DNA of 64,000 bases from Climacium dendroides (taxonomy: Eukaryota > Streptophyta > Bryopsida > Hypnales > Climaciaceae). The translations under genes and the position numbers were made by a program. This document shows, piece after piece, positions 11,880 to 23,516 of this stretch. The stretch is taken from contig OX467083.1 in the NCBI GenBank assembly GCA_950106755.1, forward strand, positions 22,005,029 to 22,069,028. The letters run 5' to 3'. Each line of letters opens with the position of its first letter. Position 1 is the stretch's first letter. The notes beneath the pieces were generated by a model. The model ran no database searches. It saw only the letters and a list, made by a program, of their open reading frames with translations, and was not told where the DNA came from.

Positions 11880-12700
11880 TGTGGCGTTGCCACAATCAAA
11901 ACAAAAGTAAAAGTAATTTTCAAATTTTTTTAGAACCAAAAACAACTCAAAAATTCATAACTTTCTTACCATGAGTTGGAATGCCACGAAATCAAGCTTG
12001 TTCACCCCTCCTCGCCGAGGGCTTTTTAACAATACCAAAATTGTGACCAAAATATAAGAAAAAGTAATTTTCTAATTTTTTAGAACCAAAAATAACTCAA
12101 AAATGCATAACTTTCATGCTGCACTTCCAAACGCCACGAAACCAAGCCAGTGTACCCCTCCTTGCTGAGGGCTTTTTGACAATACCAAATATGTGTGTCT
12201 TGTATCGTTGCCATAGTCCAAACAAAAATATAAGTAATTTTCTAATTTTTTAGAACCAAAAACAACTCAAAAATGCATAACTTTCTCACCGTAAGTCGGA
12301 ATGCCACAAAACCAAGCCTGTGCACCCCTCCTCGCCAAGAGCTTTCCAACAGTATCAAGATTGTGACCAAAATATAAGTAAAACTAATTTTCTAATTTTT
12401 TTGTTCATAAAAATACTTCAAAATTCAATAACTTTCACACCGTGTGTCGGAATGCCACGAAACCAAGCTCGTGCACCCCTCCTCGCTAAGGGCTTTTTGA
12501 CGATACAAAGATTGCGACCAAAATATAAGAAAAAATAATTTTCTAATTTTTGAGAACCAAAAATAACTCGAAAATGCACAACTTTCACACCGTATGTCCG
12601 AACGCCACAAAACCAAGCCACTACACCCCTCCTCGCCGAGGGCTTTCCGACGGTATCAAGCATGTGACCGGGGGACGCACGGTCCAGGAGATTTCAACGT
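11880..12700. repeat. Satellite-like array, five units of ~150 bp
   Basis: The landmark ACCCCTCCTCGCCGAGGGCT or close variants occurs near 12004, 12154, 12324, 12475 and 12625, so steps are 150, 170, 151 and 150. Each unit also has an AATTTTCTAATTTTT tract, AACTCAAAAATGCATAACTT and CCACGAAACCAAGCC. The GC-rich heart contains a short palindrome (CCTCGCCGAGG). The one longer unit carries an extra ~20-bp GTTGCCATAGTCC segment that is also seen at the array start. The right end (GACGCACGGTCC...AACAAACAAAC) recurs in the two related copies at 16.8-17.2 kb. Confidence 0.9.
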
Positions 12701-14218
12701 GACAAACAAACAAACAAAACAAAACAAAACAAAACAAACATGCGTCTTAATAGAAGAAAGATGTGCATTGGAGAAAATCCTAGATTTTACCCAAAAATGC
12801 AACAAACTATAGAATATGATAGCCAATTTGCAACTTCCTCCACATTGGAATTAGCATATATTTAGTTAGTTTTGTGTTATAGTACTCCCAACAATCCTTT
12901 ACAACTTGCAAAATTCTTTCTTTTCTATTTCTTTTATAATACCACTCACTCTCAAGGTAGCCAAAATTGATGTTTGGTTGCTTTGAAGGAGTAGCAATGT
13001 AGCATATTGCACTAAATTCCCTAAACTAGTTTTAGGATCTCTGCTTGGAACCTTACATTGTTATGTTGCATGAAGTTGCATATGGTGGTGAGAGCATCTC
13101 CACTTAAACCCCTCCGAACATACTAAAGAGTATTTTTATTTGTAGAGAATTTGAAATGAAAATTATTTTTATTTGTAGAAAATCTGAAATGGAGAATATT
13201 TTCATTGAACACATATAAAATAGATATAGTTCTATACCTTAAATGAGGTTGATTGTTTTGTTTGTTATAGTGACATCTTTAGAACCATGCATCCCCAATC
13301 ATGTCTTGGTACCATGGGGTTAGATTGCACCATTTCAAAATAAATGTCTACTTTTTGCTTGATAAAAGCAATCTTTTTTTACCAAAAAATTTAATTTCTA
13401 TTACAAATTTGGATGAAGTCACCAAATTTGGATGGAAAATGCATGGATGTAATTGAAATGTATTTTTTTGGTCAAGTAGTGGAAATTTTTCCTATGTAGA
13501 AGATAGGAAATATGGGGATTGCAAATTTTTTAGAATTTTATTCCCAAAATTAAAATTACTATGAATTTTGGAAGTCAAAAAATGCACTTCACTAGTAGCC
13601 AATGCCTAAAGTCTTCCAATTCCAATCATTCAAAAACTACTTTCTCGCTCACTACTTCCTACTTTCCCACTCACTACTTCATCACATGTGTCATAACCAT
13701 ATTAGTCCCAATCTTGAAAAGGACAAAAAACAACATACCAAGCTTGAGTTCTAACCTAAGGTTGGAAATATAGTAGCTAACCCATTTCCACACACACACA
13801 TCTCCAATCTATAGACTACTCTATTTCATGAAGTTGTGGTGTAGTTTGAGGAATAGTTGCAGTGCATTATGATTGGTTGCAAGGTTGTCAATATTGCAAC
13901 TAGTCCTTAGTCAATTTTGCAATCAACTTATGGTCAGAAATAGAAAGGTCTATATGACCATTATTGGTCAAAGAAAATCTTCCACTACAAATTCATAGTA
14001 ATTACGTTTAGTTTAGTGTAATACAATTTTGAAAAAATATACAATCCTTTCAAATTCTGTTTTTGAACATGTGAAAAGAATTTGACACTCAAAAAACTTG
14101 CACTCCAAGTATGCATAATTACTTAAGTGGTTGGAAATGGGTCGTCTGTCCTAACGCACCTTATAGGTTGGATACTGGGCATGGTCTACAATTGGTGCCT
14201 CTACCTTACCTATGGCAT
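12701..14218. other. AT-rich spacer, no gene seen
   Basis: Low-complexity AT-rich sequence with short A and T runs and no coding frame with splice support. No terminal repeats were recognised. Confidence 0.55.
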
Positions 14219-14380
14219 TTAAGGTAAACTACCTCATTTGGGACCAAATGAGAGCAAGTCCATTATGGGCTGAATTATGTTAGTAAAGTACATCTCAAAA
14301 CTTGAATGTACACTACTAACATAATTTAGCCTACAGTGGGCTTGCTTCCATTTGGTCTCAAATGGGGTAGTTTACCTTAA
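14219..14380. mobile_element. 162-bp foldback MITE flanked by TTAA
   Basis: Two arms of about 70 bp (from 14223 and up to 14376) pair almost throughout around a loop near 14294-14305. The ends read GGTAAACTACC and GGTAGTTTACC-type inverted copies, with TTAA directly outside each end. A TTAA target duplication is the hallmark of piggyBac-type insertion, but TTAA could also be part of the palindrome. The RNA would form a long imperfect hairpin. Confidence 0.75.
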
Positions 14381-15309
14381 GAGGAGTCCCCCCAATTTAA
14401 CTTCTTACAAGGTAGGAACACCTATAATTGTCAATTTTAAGGATTTTGGATATGATATCTATTAATAAACATCCAAAAAATTATTTGACCCTACTAGCAA
14501 GAGAAAAATAATTCCTATGCACTTTCAAATGTATTATTTGGACACTGTGAAAGTAAGTTGTGAGCTTTTAAAGAGCCAACTATACATGCACCTAATATCA
14601 ACACCATGGGTTGATGTTCAAATGTAGTACATCTTTATAGTCCATCTATTCACTTCCCAAGATTTTAGAAGTGATGGTTATGGGTGCTCCTATCTTACCC
14701 CCAAAAGCAAATTGAAGTAAATTATCTCAAGATTGAACCAATGGACCATGCAGGATGTGCCAATGAAGGTGGGTCCAGTAAGGTAAAATTTATGTTCTAG
14801 GGGTAAAAGTAAAAAAAAGCTTCTTATTTTGAGCCATGTCTAGGGTATGTTGTAGACCTCACCTATACCAAATGGTGCAATTAGGTTGCCTTACCTTGCC
14901 GAGTTACCCCATGACTCATGAGTGACTCATTGCGTCCATGTGGAGGCAACTACGTCCCTCTCAATAGATCTTTACATTAGGGTTTCATTAGTTTAGCGCT
15001 TGTATTATACTGCTAATTAGTTTTCAGCAACGCCACCTAGAGAAGTAAATACAAAATTTCCTTGACCTTTCACATGCAATCTCCACATTCTTCATTCCTC
15101 TTACGTTTTTGAAATTTTTGGTGTTGTGGAATTTTTAGCTGTCAATGGTGCTATGGTGAGGAGGATCTCAATCTACTGTAGAAGAAATCAGTGCCTGGGA
15201 ACCTCACAGTCTAAGTAAGTCTTCTCATAGCTTTTGTTAAATCACCACAATAAAAGTAAATATTTATATAGTGTGAAATGTCGAGCAATTAGTGTAGGAC
15301 AACCTAATT

Positions 15310-16010
15310 GCACCTTTTGGTGTAGTTAATTTGGGGTCTCTGATTGCAAGTATGAATTCAAAATTTACAAAAAATAATCGTATGTGGCAAATAAAAAATT
15401 CCTACATTTTTCCTAGGTTAAATCCACCTCACCAGGTCCCACCTTTGTTGGCACAATTTAATGTCTTGCATGGGACGGCCACCTCGTTGCCCTGTTGGAA
15501 GAACATTGGAATTTTATATTTGCAACACATGAGAAAAATTTGGAAGTTCTGAATTCATATTTGCAATCAAAGGCCCCAAATTAGATTGTTGAGGCGTGAA
15601 AAAATATAAAAATATGCGGCTCAAAACAAGGGGCAAATTTTCAGATTCTCCCTTGGTTGGGGCAATGAGGGGGGCAAGGTGAACTGCCCCCCTGGTTTGC
15701 CCCGTTTTACCCCTAGGGAAAACGTTGTGGAATTTTTTATTTGCAATCAGATGATTTTTTTTTTCAAATTCTAAATTCAGATTTGCAATCAACGGCCCCA
15801 AATTAGCCAGGGGCGGTTTAGAAATACAAAAAAATCATGGCAAAAAAACAAGGGACTTTTTTTCACAATTAACCCTAGACAGGGGCACTTGAAATATGCA
15901 AAAAAAATACAAAATTGATAGGGCACAAAATAGGTGGCAATTTTTACATTTACCCTTGAATGGGGCAATAAGGGGGTCAATCCTCCCTGGCCGTCAGTTC
16001 TCCCTGGCCC
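15310..16010. repeat. Nested copies of a Mutator-like MITE family
   Basis: Two overlapping copies share the internal segments GGGGAAAACG(T/C)TGTG, ATTTGCAATCAGATGA and CCCCAAATTAGC...GGGGCGGT with the intact element at 59338-59575. GGGGCAATAAGGGGGTCA and TCTCCCTGGCC near 15963-16010 match its right terminal repeat. The copies are rearranged, and no flanking duplication was found. Confidence 0.65.
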
Positions 16011-16262
16011 TGCATGCACCACTCCATGTTGAGCAAAGGAGTTCGGTATTCCTCTGGCGTGGCTTTTGCTGCTTCGGTTTGTGTAAAGGAAGGGGCTCTC
16101 CTCTCTCCCTCCAGACAGTTGGCCATGTCCCGGGCTCTGCTCTCCGTCGTCAGTCATGTGCGCCACATGTGCCCAGAAGCCTTGATTTTTCCAACTTTCC
16201 TCAGTGCCCGCCACTGTGGAGGATTCACTGCCAGAGACATTTCCTCAGATATTTGCTCTTTT
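16010..16262. other. GC-rich island of unknown origin beside a MITE copy
   Basis: About 250 bp of markedly higher GC with open frames on both strands, directly next to a Mutator-like repeat end. I recognise no protein in either direction. It may be a captured gene fragment or the remnant of an exon. Confidence 0.3.
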
Positions 16263-16361
16263 GGAACTAAGTTAATGAGTTATTCAATTGAAAAATTTTC
16301 ACGCCACTGCCAAAAGTCTTAACGTAGGAGGCACTTCTAAAAGTGCACAAGCTCTAAAGTA

Positions 16362-16575
16362 AGTCGCCCCCCTCCTCAAATGTACACTGTTTGTACATGT
16401 TGCTTTTTTTTGGTAGCCTTCAGTGATGTACATTTGAGGGGGGGGGGGGCGATTTGGGAGCCCTATGTCATTTCAACTTCGAAATTTCGTAACTAATTCC
16501 ACGAACCTTTAAAGAATATGAAACGACTTGGGTTAAATGGGGATTCCAATTGTCTTTCAAGGAAAATTTACTAAA
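16362..16575. repeat. Small foldback plus inverted copy of a dispersed repeat
   Basis: CGCCCCCCTCCTCAAATGTACA near 16366 pairs with TGTACATTTGAGGGG near 16429 across ~50 bp, ending in a run of 13 G. The following 130 bp, read on the minus strand, matches repeats at 18075-18260 and 20300-20490; shared words include CCCAAGT(C/T)GTTTCATATT and GGAATTAGTTACGAA. Confidence 0.65.
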
Positions 16576-16620
16576 ATGGGGAATTTCATTAAAATTGCGA
16601 TATTCCGCATGCCATTTATG
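16576..16620. mobile_element. Terminal fragment of the MITE family found three times at 30.5-32.3 kb
   Basis: ATGGGGAATTTCATTAAAA followed by TTGCGATATTCCGCATGCCATTT matches one terminal end of the 321-bp MITEs at 30537 and 31963. The rest of the element is absent. Confidence 0.7.
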
Positions 16621-16789
16621 TGAGTCAAGAGCACACATAACAATGCTTCTCGGCATATCAACCTCATAGTTGTGCCAATTCTATCCCCAACAAATCCCCT
16701 CCTATCTTACTTCATTCCTTGAATTGAAGTAACTTACTGCCATGGGTAAGTCCCATGTGGGCATGTGATATTGTTAAACTTCAAGGTAA

Positions 16790-17235
16790 CTTGTGTGTCC
16801 TATGCCATTGTCCAACCAAAATAAATTGAGTAAAAGTAATGTTTTAATTTTAAAAAAATAACTCAAAATTCCATAATTTTCCCACTATACGTGCAAATGC
16901 GACAAAACCAAGCCCATACACCCCTCCTCACCGAGGGCTTTTTGATGGTATGAAGAATGCCATTGAAGGATGTACGGTCTGGAAGATCTCAACATAACAA
17001 ATAAACAATGTAACTTATTGAGGTAACTCATTGTGCCCTATTCCGTTATCCAACTGAAATAAAAAATTGTGATGATTTAATTCATAAAACTTCAAAATTC
17101 AACATCTTTTCTTCCATGAGTCAAAACATCATGAAACAAAGCCCATGCATCCCTCATTGCTTAGGGCTTTCCAATGGTACCAAGAATGCAATTGGGGGAT
17201 GCATAGTCCATGAGATCTCACCGTAACAAACAATA
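16790..17235 (+). repeat. Two diverged solo units related to the 150-bp array
   Basis: Landmarks near 16920 (CCCCTCCTCACCGAGGGCTT) and 17149 (TCCCTCATTGCTTAGGGCTT) correspond to the units at 11.9-12.7 kb. Both end in a GGATG(T/C)A(C/T)(G/A)GTC...GATCTCA...AACAAA tail like that of the main array. These copies are spaced 229 bp apart. Confidence 0.75.
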
Positions 17236-17239
17236 CGAA

Positions 17240-18700
17240 ACCCTAAACGAAACAAACAAACAACCTAACTGAAGGTATGGATATGGATGGACACTTTGCT
17301 TCTCATAATTGAAGATCCTTTTTAACTCTTGAAGGACATGGAGGATGAAAAATAGTTAGTGGATGACTTCATTGTGTAGTGTAGAAACAAAGAATGCACC
17401 TATAACTTGGTTCAATAATTGGAGTAGTTTAGGTGACTACCTTTGGTTGCAAAGGGTTGTATCTTTTCAAATTAACTATAGGAGGTCTATGTAAGGTAAT
17501 TGAACCTATGACAGGGCAAAACTTTGGTCCAACTTAATGCAAGACAAAAAAAATTTGTGAAGTATATTTGACAAGACACATATAGAATTCAAGAATTTAT
17601 GGGCTTGCATTAGGGTGGTCTAGAGTTGGACTGTTATAGGCTCAAGTTACCTCAATGCCCATATAAGAGTTGAAAATTAACCCATAAACCACATGCCATC
17701 CCTCAAACTTTTTTTAGTATCTATCTAAGAGTTGGAAATTAATTTTTAAACCTAACATGCTATCCTTCAAGCTTTAGAATTTATCTAAGAGCTAGAAATT
17801 ATCCTTTTGGATTTTGAGAGAATTGGTGACAAAAAAAAAATTATTTTTATTTTTTTGAATGTTTTTAACCTATTGGATCCATTTTAATAGTAAATATGGC
17901 TTGCGAAGCATTACATTTAGGCTACAAAGTCAAAGCATTGTTCATTATTTATTTTTTCATACCATATCTACACAAATTGTCTTTGGGCAAGCAATAAGAT
18001 CTATACCTTGCTTCAAGGATATTTTTTTTATTTTGCCCCCTAGGTAAATAAATTTCATTTAAGGGTTAATTTGGGGAGGGTTAGACTTCTTGAAATATTT
18101 CTCAATAAATTTTCTTTCAAAAATGGAATTTATACTTAATCCAAGTCATTTCATATTTTTTTGAGATTTGTAGAGTTAGTTATAAACTTATAAATTTTTG
18201 AAGTTGAAATGCAATGGTCACTAAAAGCGTTCACCTCTTGAAATATACATTATTTAATCATTGCAATTGAAGTGAATTTTTGTAGTTGTATACTAATTAT
18301 GTAGGCTGGTGCCAATTTTTTTTCACCCTAGCAATTAGTACAAATGTGTACTGGTAATACTTATCTCTATTGTTTCTACACACATACTAAACAATAAAGG
18401 TAATGCATATGCATACTTACTAATTATGGACTCTCAACCCAATTGCGTCCCTATCTACACTTGTCCAATATTTTAGGGACCAAAATGGGACTGAAAAGAA
18501 ATGTGCAGAATTGGAAGTTCAATCACCGACAGAGATCGAACACTAACTAAAGCCTGGACATTGTGCAGTTTGCGAGGCAGTTTGCAAAGTTTCACTTTGG
18601 TTTCAAACCAGTCCATTCAAGTTCACAGAACACGTACATCAAGCTGCAAAGTACAAACTCCAGAATTCAGAAATTGAACTGATTAATTACAAATGCTTTT
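17240..18700. other. AT-rich spacer with one dispersed repeat copy
   Basis: No gene seen. A copy of the dispersed repeat (AAGTTGAAATGCAATGGTCA core) lies at about 18075-18260, and another at 20300-20490. Confidence 0.5.
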
Positions 18701-18719
18701 CGAATTCTTCTGGAGGAAC

Positions 18720-18915
18720 CTAGAGGTATATAAACATATATAAGCAAGCAAGCAATAGCAGCTGCAGACCCAGTTTTACTGATTGCAATCAACTCGTCAG
18801 AGCTCTCGATCTAGCTTCACAATTCTAAACAAGTCTTCATGCACGGCTTCTTATATGCATGGGCGTTCGACTCTGGGAGCAGAGGCATGGGCTCAATTCC
18901 GCTATTCTTGGTGAG
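18720..18915 (+). promoter_or_regulatory. Candidate promoter and first exon of an unidentified gene
   Basis: A TATA-like GTATATAAAC at about 18725 is followed by a leader and, from ATG at 18839, by a short frame (MHGFLYAWAFDSGSRGMGS and five more residues). It ends at a donor-like CTTG/GTGAGC near 18911. Base composition is less AT-rich than the flanks through about 20.2 kb. No downstream exon could be joined with confidence, so this may be a young or dead gene. Confidence 0.25.
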
Positions 18916-19458
18916 CTAGCATAGTCGCGTAATCCAACATTCCTCACACTTTCGCTTTCGAAGAATGTAGTGCTACTTGATCGAAGAATTGAGTCCCCGG
19001 CCATTGAACAATTGGGTCCAGAAACTTGAGCATCATGCTAGCCCTTCTTGGCTAGCTTCCCACTCTTCTCCCTTTGGCACTGATCTTTTAAGCTTTCAAC
19101 TGCATTGACTAGGTTTGTTGATCGATGGTGAGCAATACCTTTACTCCTAGTGTGTCGTTCTCGACCACTAGTGGGTGTATCGATGTTGCTTCTCACCAGC
19201 CCCAAACTAACCTCGGCCAATTGACGTGCTTCTCACTTGGATTCATTGGAAGTTCAACGGAAAGCTTAAATCACACTACTGTCAACAAGGGGGCTTTGCA
19301 ACGTTTGTGAGCATCGTTTTTTGTTGGGTCCAAGTTTTTGAGCAACTTTTGAACAACGTTCGGGCGGCGAGAGTACGTGATTGAGCAACGTTTGAACAAC
19401 GTTTGTTATGGAGCACCGCTCCACAGCGTTCCCAATGCGTAACAACTCCTCCTCCCCG

Positions 19459-19479
19459 CCCCCCCCCCCCCCCCCCCCC
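19459..19479. repeat. Poly-C tract
   Basis: An uninterrupted run of 21 C, preceded by a short C-rich stretch and followed by T5. Such a tract is prone to slippage and assembly error, and its strand complement could form a G-quadruplex. Confidence 0.95.
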
Positions 19480-19656
19480 TTTTTAATTTATTTTGATGTG
19501 CTTTTGCACTTTTGGATGTGTTGACTGTTCCTGGAATTTACATGCTGCCCTCGAACTTCCAGTGCAAGCAGAACAGCTGATTGGTAGCCAACTCTCACAC
19601 CGAGGTCCAATCAAGTGAACAAACAAATAAATATGCCAAGTCAGATACGGTATGTG

Positions 19657-20219
19657 CTAATTAGACGGATTCATTGAGGTGACCAGCTGCATTCTGTATC
19701 TCAAGTTTGCCATCAGTCTAGTCGAATATTCCTTTGTTGTTTCTCCGGCGATGATGACGGGGAAAGTTTCGAATGATGTTGTGGTAGAGTAGATTTGCAG
19801 GAAATCCGGCGGCGTATTGCCCCACTGACCAACAGGAGTTCCACACAGCAGTGAACCCTCAGTGCATCCCCATTCGCGATGACGTTTTTCAATATGCCAC
19901 AACCTCACAGACGGAGTACCCATCCAATGAAAAAAATTCCATGCTAAAATTTTCATGCTACCGGTTTTCGCCTCGTAAGCCCCAGCTTTTCCTTATTTGA
20001 TCGCTACGAATCAGCATTCGGAATTGAAGCTGGATTCAAGCTGGGCTTCATTTGACTCATCAGTGCCAAGTATTTCTCCGGGACTTCACATGACCATCCT
20101 GCTTTTCCCGGACAAAAATCACACCAGCTCTGTTGACACAGAGTTCGACAGATTGTATAATTCATTCTCGAAGTGCCTCGTGATATGAATTGATCAGCTT
20201 TGAGCCACGCAAGGCACAA
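19657..20219 (-). other. Unrecognised open frames, possible gene remnant
   Basis: Two minus-strand frames (20219-20004, 71 codons; 19956-19657, 99 codons) lie in a region richer in GC than its surroundings. The second reads like normal protein (for example RLWHIEKRHREWGCTEGSLL) but matches no family I know. No splice join between them is obvious. This is a low-confidence call that could be chance. Confidence 0.2.
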
Positions 20220-20299
20220 CTAGGTAGGTGCTCAACTTATCCCTTTCAAATTCGTATAACTAAAGGTAGTTTGCTCTTTAAGCGCCCATTTAATAGCTG

Positions 20300-20490
20300 A
20301 TTGCCTTTTGGGGAAGCTAAACACTTTGAAATAATTTTCAGTAAATTTTTGTAGGAAGAAAAAACGGAATTGGCATCTAACCCAAGTTGTTTCATATTTT
20401 TTGGACCTTCATGGAATTAGTTACGAATTTTTGAAGTTGAAATGCAATGGTCACTCAAAGTGACCACCTCCTTGAAATGTACATTCTTGT
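20300..20490 (+). repeat. Dispersed repeat copy
   Basis: Shares CCCAAGTTGTTTCATATTTT, GAATTAGTTACGAATTTTTG and AAGTTGAAATGCAATGGTCA with the copy at 18075-18260 and, inverted, with 16425-16575. It directly precedes the long-TIR element at 20.5 kb. Confidence 0.7.
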
Positions 20491-20509
20491 CCATGCTTTT
20501 AGAGCATGG

Positions 20510-21270
20510 GTGCTCCAATAATGTAGCTCATGGAGTAAAAAGTAGCTCCAATAATCTACTTTTTACTTCATTGGAATATTTTTCAAAACTAATAAAATTG
20601 TAATTTTTATCACACTTTCAAGATAGCATCATGAAAACTCAAAATCTACCACTTTTGAACTTTTTCTATTAAATTTCTCTTGGTGTAATCTCAAAGAGAA
20701 TATAAATTATACCATGATGTTTGTCACTATTATTTCTATTTTTTTTAAGAAAATTGATAATATTCATCAAAATTTTGGAGTTTTGTTCAATGTAGAGCAA
20801 GTGTCTTGGACATATAGGGGATAAACAATCTTAAGAAAATTAATAATATCCATCAAAATTTTGGAGTTTTGTTTAATGTAGAGCAAGTATCTTGGGCATA
20901 TAGGGGATAAACAATCATGTATTCCACAAATTTGATGTTTTTGATGTGTATTAATATATGTCTAAAATTTATTTTTACTTTTTAATAATTAAAAATATTG
21001 AATTGAATTCTATATGATTTTTTAAAGAAACATATTTGTAAAGTTTTTAATAAATACAAGAATGCTTAAATAATATGCAACTTTTAAGAAAAATGGAAAC
21101 AATATTGACAAACATCATGGTGAAACATCATGGTGTAAATAGTGTAACTATTCTTTAAGCTTACACAAAAAGAAATTCAATAGAGAAAGTAGCACATCTA
21201 CTATCATAGGAAGAACTTTGAAGTGGCACATTTACTATTTCAAATATTGGAATAACACATGAAGAATAGA
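20510..21270. mobile_element. Non-autonomous DNA element with long terminal inverted repeats
   Basis: Arms of about 220 bp are inverted copies. On the left, TTCTATTAAATTTCTCTTGG and ACCATGATGTTTGTCACTAT; on the right, read in reverse, TCTATTGAATTTCTTTTTGT and ACCATGATGTTTGTCAATAT. The interior holds a tandem duplication (20747-20914). No coding capacity. The outer ends are blurred, so superfamily is not assigned. Confidence 0.7.
20747..20914. repeat. 84-bp tandem duplication
   Basis: Two adjacent copies beginning AAGAAAATT(G/A)ATAATAT and ending GGGGATAAACAATC, nearly identical and therefore recent. They sit inside the long-TIR element. Confidence 0.9.
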
Positions 21271-21599
21271 TATGTAATGTAAATTTTGTCTATTCACAAA
21301 ACCTCAAAGCAACTAATATAGGATGGTAATTCAATTACCAAAGCAACTAATATCCCCAAAGCAACTAATATAGGATGGTAATTCAATTAGGAAGGGTCAA
21401 TAAGTTTAATGTATTGTGACTAAAGTCACTTGTTTGTATTTTGGACATCTATCTAATTTGATTTAAGGTTTGTTTTAGGGAATTAATAAAAATAAAAAAA
21501 ACACTCAACATCAATTTGGCACAATCCAACCCTAATGCTATATACAATAGACTCAATGAACATTGTCCAAGTTTTATATAGTGTTTTGGCTCACATGTC

Positions 21600-22512
21600 A
21601 AATCTCAGGTCAAATCCTTAACCCCTAAAGTCCCGTTGTCCTTAACCCCTAAAGTCCCATTGTCCCTACGAGGGACAAAATGGATTTCGGGCAAGCTCTT
21701 ATGATCTCAATTTTTACTGAAACTTTTTGAAACTTTCTCATAAGATAAGAAAAACTTAAGAACTTTCTAGGAATATAATTTTCATTTCAATTGGTGCCCA
21801 GGAGCAATAGTTATGCCACAATAACCTCAAAATGGGGGAGATCGGGCAGCAAAAAAAATCCACAAAAAATTGAAATAAATTTTTAATATTTTTGTTCTTG
21901 TAGATTATATTTTTGTAAATGAAAAGCTTTGATTTATTCCATTTGGATTAGAGATGTGAAAATTATGGAGTGGTTAGATTCTAAATTTTTTTAAATTTTT
22001 TTTTTTGTAGGTGATTGTAGTAGAAGTGGTAGGTTTGAGTGGTTTTGGGGGAAAAATGGCCATGGGACTTTAGGAGTTCAAGCTCAACATCAATTTGCTA
22101 TGCAATATGCATGCACTATTGACATAATCAAATGCAAAGTTATATGTTTGAAATACAATCAAATATACAATCATATAGATTTAATTCCTAAAGGACCAAG
22201 AGTCCCTGTAGGGGACTTTGAAGAGTTTGGGCAAGTTTCTATGACCTTAATTTTTGGTGAAATTTTTCAAAACTTTTTGATAAGATAGAAAAACTTATTA
22301 GTTTTGTGGGAATATAATTTTTTATTTATTTCAATTGGTGCCTAGGAACAAAAGTTATGCTATCTTAAACATAATTTTCATGTTGCCGAACAAAAAAAAA
22401 ATCCACAAAAACTTAAAATAATTTAAAAAAAAATTCTTATAGATCTTATTTTTGTCTACATGTGAAGCTTTGATGCATTCCATTTGGATTAGTGATGTGA
22501 AATTTATGAACA
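21600..22512 (+). repeat. Two ~300-bp direct repeat copies about 540 bp apart
   Basis: The copy at about 21670-21975 and the copy at about 22208-22512 share, in order, GGGCAAG, TATGA(T/C)CT(C/T)AATTTTT, GGAATATAATTTT, TTTCAATTGGTGCC, CAAAAAAAATCCACAAAAA and TTCCATTTGGATTAG. A smaller duplication of CCTTAACCCCTAAAGTCCC lies at 21613-21655. No frame or terminal inverted repeat identifies the family. Confidence 0.75.
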
Positions 22513-23365
22513 ATCTAAGCATCTACTTGAAAAAATAACTCATAGGATTCATTTCTGAATGCAATTTTCACAAATTTTCAAAAAAAATTATCTGACAAGG
22601 TTTAGTTTGCTTGTTAGAACAATCTCACTATTGGGACTATTGTGTTTCAATTCCATCTTAAAGCTATTAATGATTTAGTTTTTCTTTCAATCTTGGACCT
22701 ATTTCTACTTGAGAATTTTTTAAAGAATGAAAATTAAGCATTTAAAAAAATTCCTAGACTTTCAAATCAATTTTTCTACACAAAAAAATTTTAATTTCAA
22801 AATCCATAGTACAAAAAAATTCCACAAATCTCAATTAGAGTCATTTGATATTGGAAATCAATGTTCAAAAAATCTTTATTTTCCAACTTTAAATGCTAAT
22901 ATCTTCCAATCTGCATGGTCAAACTTTATAAAAATTTTACCACATAATTTCAGATAAGTAAAGTACAATATCCTATAGTTAATTCTAAATAAAAGTTTTT
23001 TTCCTTGAGTGAACACAACAAAATGACAATTTTGACTAGTTTTTGGCAAAAAAATGGCCTTGGTCCTTTAGGAGATAAGCCCACCTTTTTAAAACCCTAA
23101 TACAACTTCCACAATAAGTGTACACATACACACAATAAGTACAACCAATTTGCAATTAATTCATAAGTTGAGTGCAAGATTAAAACTATTCATACCACCT
23201 ATATGAACTTAAAATTAAGCTAATAGAACTTTGGACATATAGTCCCAAAATTGTAAAGACGATTCTTCATAAGAACAAAAAACAAGCCAATTTGTCTCCT
23301 TTCCTATCCCTATCAATTAGTCTATTATGTATGTATGTATATATATGTATATGTATATATGTATG

Positions 23366-23369
<4 letters not shown>

Positions 23370-23439
<70 letters not shown>
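23370..23439. repeat. (TA)n microsatellite, ~35 units
   Basis: Uninterrupted TA dinucleotides preceded by TATG-type variants. The frame crossing it is a low-complexity artefact. Confidence 0.97.
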
Positions 23440-23440
<1 letters not shown>

Positions 23441-23516
23441 CCATCGATTTGTTTTGGTAGAGTATTTACAACCTTAAAACACTTGCTAATGGAAAGAAGA
23501 TGAGTTGCTAATCATA

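Noticed and set aside
23292..23477. Frame crossing the (TA)n tract
   Set aside because: It is a run of Tyr-Ile produced by the microsatellite.
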